Source of the DNA: Morganella morganii
GTDB taxonomy: Bacteria; Pseudomonadota; Gammaproteobacteria; Enterobacterales; Enterobacteriaceae
DNA length: 64,000 nt
NCBI RefSeq assembly: GCF_019243775.1
Contig: NZ_CP069157.1
Span: 682,001-746,000 of the forward strand
Reading direction: 5' to 3'
The notes beneath the pieces are model-generated. The model was not told the DNA's origin. It saw nothing but the letters and a program-made list of their open reading frames with translations, and did no database searches. Each line of letters begins with the position of its first letter. The stretch's first letter is position 1. The position numbers and the translations under genes were made by a program. Below are positions 63,011 to 64,000 of this stretch, in pieces.

Positions 63011-63715
63011 ATGTCAGCGAAAAAACAAAATTTACCCCGGGCACCGGATGATATTAACCAGTTATTATCTCCTGAACCACTGTGGATGGAAATGGGCCTG
63101 GAACGCAGCGAAGAAGGGCTGCTGACGGTGTCTGTCAGAACCGACCTGCACGGTTGTAAAGGGCGGATGCTGGAGTGGTGGTTCACGTTTTTTGAAACCA
63201 CGCAGCATATCCGCTGGTGGCACCCGCATGATCATGTGGCACATCACGGCTGGGATTCCGTCTGGAAAAAAGGGGAAAATTATATCGGGGCGACAATCCG
63301 CGCGGTTGAGTCTCTCGGGTCGATCCCGCCGGTCGGCGCGACACTGAAATTCAACGATGCACAGGATTTCTTTGATGCGGATAAACTGGCCGCCGCGCGG
63401 CAGACTCATCAGATTTCCGGTGCTGTTTGCGCCCATATCGGGTTCGGGGATGATGTGAAAACCGATACGCTGGGTTACCCGATCGACGGAAAAATGCTGC
63501 ATATAACTTATGATACAGAGTTCGGATGTGTGCTGCGCAGCCGGTTTTTACTCGGAGCGTCACTGGCGGATCCGCTGACGGAACTGCCGGATGAGATTGG
63601 TTTCGGGCTGATGAAGCACTGCTATAACGAGTTTACTTACTTGTCCCGTTTTCTGCCGTCGCTCTATTACGGCGAGCACGGTAATGATGAAAAAGCCCCG
63701 CTGCCGTGGGCATAA
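63011..63715 (+). CDS. DAPG hydrolase (PhlG) family metal-dependent hydrolase
   Basis: 234-aa protein resembling 2,4-diacetylphloroglucinol hydrolase PhlG, which breaks a C-C bond using zinc. Visible motifs are MLEWWFTFFETTQHIRWWHP, HDHVAHHGWDSVW and a C-terminal KHCYNEFTYLSRFLP. The HxxxE pair (His-Cys-Tyr-Asn-Glu) corresponds to the family's two C-terminal zinc ligands. The start MSAKKQNLPRAP at 63011 has GGAG upstream; a 24-codon in-frame extension would run through the operator. Probably detoxifies an acylphloroglucinol- or polyketide-type compound; the substrate is not known. Controlled by the divergent TetR. Confidence 0.75.
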   Translation: MSAKKQNLPRAPDDINQLLSPEPLWMEMGLERSEEGLLTVSVRTDLHGCKGRMLEWWFTFFETTQHIRWWHPHDHVAHHGWDSVWKKGENYIGATIRAVESLGSIPPVGATLKFNDAQDFFDADKLAAARQTHQISGAVCAHIGFGDDVKTDTLGYPIDGKMLHITYDTEFGCVLRSRFLLGASLADPLTELPDEIGFGLMKHCYNEFTYLSRFLPSLYYGEHGNDEKAPLPWA

Positions 63716-63765
63716 CAGCGGATATCAGCGGGAGCCTGTTACCGGGCTTCCCGCAGATCTTATTT

Positions 63766-64000
63766 TCAGTGTTCCGCTTCACCGCCGAGGGCGGCAATGG
63801 TATTGCTGATCAGCGCACTCAGTTCGCCGGTCATCAGGACAAAATCAGCATCAAACCGCTGAGCAAAATCCTCGCGGTCGATATCTTCATTTTTGTCTTT
63901 TAAATCATCACTGTATTTCAGGCGTTTAAAGGAACCGTCATCAGACATCAGGAACTGAATCCGCTCTTCCCAGTCCAGTGCCAGTTTGGTGACACATTTT
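63766..64000 (-). CDS. rdgC: Recombination-associated protein RdgC, C-terminal end only
   Basis: The last 77 codons of rdgC. They read [20 protein letters not shown] then [20 protein letters not shown], then [17 protein letters not shown] and end GGEAEH. This matches the end of E. coli RdgC, a ring-shaped DNA-binding protein that limits RecA activity. The 5' part lies beyond the window. It converges with the DAPG-hydrolase-like gene with 50 bp between the stops. Confidence 0.9.
   Translation of the reverse strand, partial: KCVTKLALDWEERIQFLMSDDGSFKRLKYSDDLKDKNEDIDREDFAQRFDADFVLMTGELSALISNTIAALGGEAEH

Overview
This 64-kb window is chromosomal DNA of an enterobacterium of the Morganellaceae, almost certainly Morganella morganii or a very close relative. 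The best evidence is the divergent ampR/ampC pair at 32.9-35.1 kb: the AmpC protein reads as a DHA-type class C beta-lactamase, the intrinsic cephalosporinase of M. morganii. Nearly every other gene has a recognisable E. coli counterpart. No phage, CRISPR array, rRNA operon or intact insertion sequence was seen.

Layout. 0-6 kb: gltD (cut by the window start) and gltB, glutamate synthase, on the minus strand. 6.4-10.4 kb: arcB, the sRNA ArcZ antisense to the arcB-elbB gap, elbB and mtgA. 10.6-15.4 kb: dolP-diaA-yraN-lpoA on the minus strand, divergent rsmI, and the RNase P RNA gene rnpB. 15.4-17.1 kb: yhaK/yhaJ. 17.3-21.6 kb: a low-GC, apparently shortened family-25 glycosyltransferase, then yqjF-yqjK-yqjE-yqjD, yqjA and a VirK/YbjX gene. 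22.4-25.8 kb: an accessory amine module made of a group II PLP amino-acid decarboxylase, a leader peptide rich in rare leucine codons over mutually exclusive hairpins, a second small ORF overlapping the next start codon, and a neurotransmitter:sodium symporter (LeuT/NSS) family transporter. 26.6-32.9 kb: the hydrogenase-2 operon hybOABCDEF. 32.9-35.1 kb: ampR/ampC. 35.3-43.6 kb: a giant alpha-2-macroglobulin with pbpC. 43.6-48.3 kb: two Sel1-repeat ORFs in one frame, separated only by an amber codon. 48.8-53.2 kb: tRNA-Ile(CAU) and the macromolecular synthesis operon rpsU-dnaG-rpoD. 53.6-56.7 kb: tsaD, plsY, folB, uppP. 57.0-60.3 kb: hypB-hypD-hypE (no hypC), with a very His-rich HypB. 60.3-60.8 kb: an ERIC-like element, a 99-bp inverted-repeat element and a terminator abutting yedE. 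60.8-64 kb: yedE-yedF, a TetR regulator divergent from a DAPG-hydrolase-like gene with a 12+5+12 palindromic operator between them, and the 3' end of rdgC.

The genes fall into functional sets: nitrogen assimilation (gltBD), anaerobic respiration and its control (arcB/ArcZ, hyb, hyp), envelope building and defence (mtgA, lpoA, dolP, uppP, pbpC with the macroglobulin, ampC/ampR) and core information processing (rnpB, rsmI, rpsU-dnaG-rpoD, tsaD, diaA). The most novel-looking item is the 24.1-24.5 kb control region between the decarboxylase and the symporter. It has the architecture of a ribosome-mediated attenuator responding to leucyl-tRNA, placed in front of a LeuT-family transporter. Other points of interest are an LpoA lacking half of its N-terminal domain, three same-orientation DnaA boxes between rpsU and tsaD, the amber-split Sel1 gene, and the clean TetR operator.
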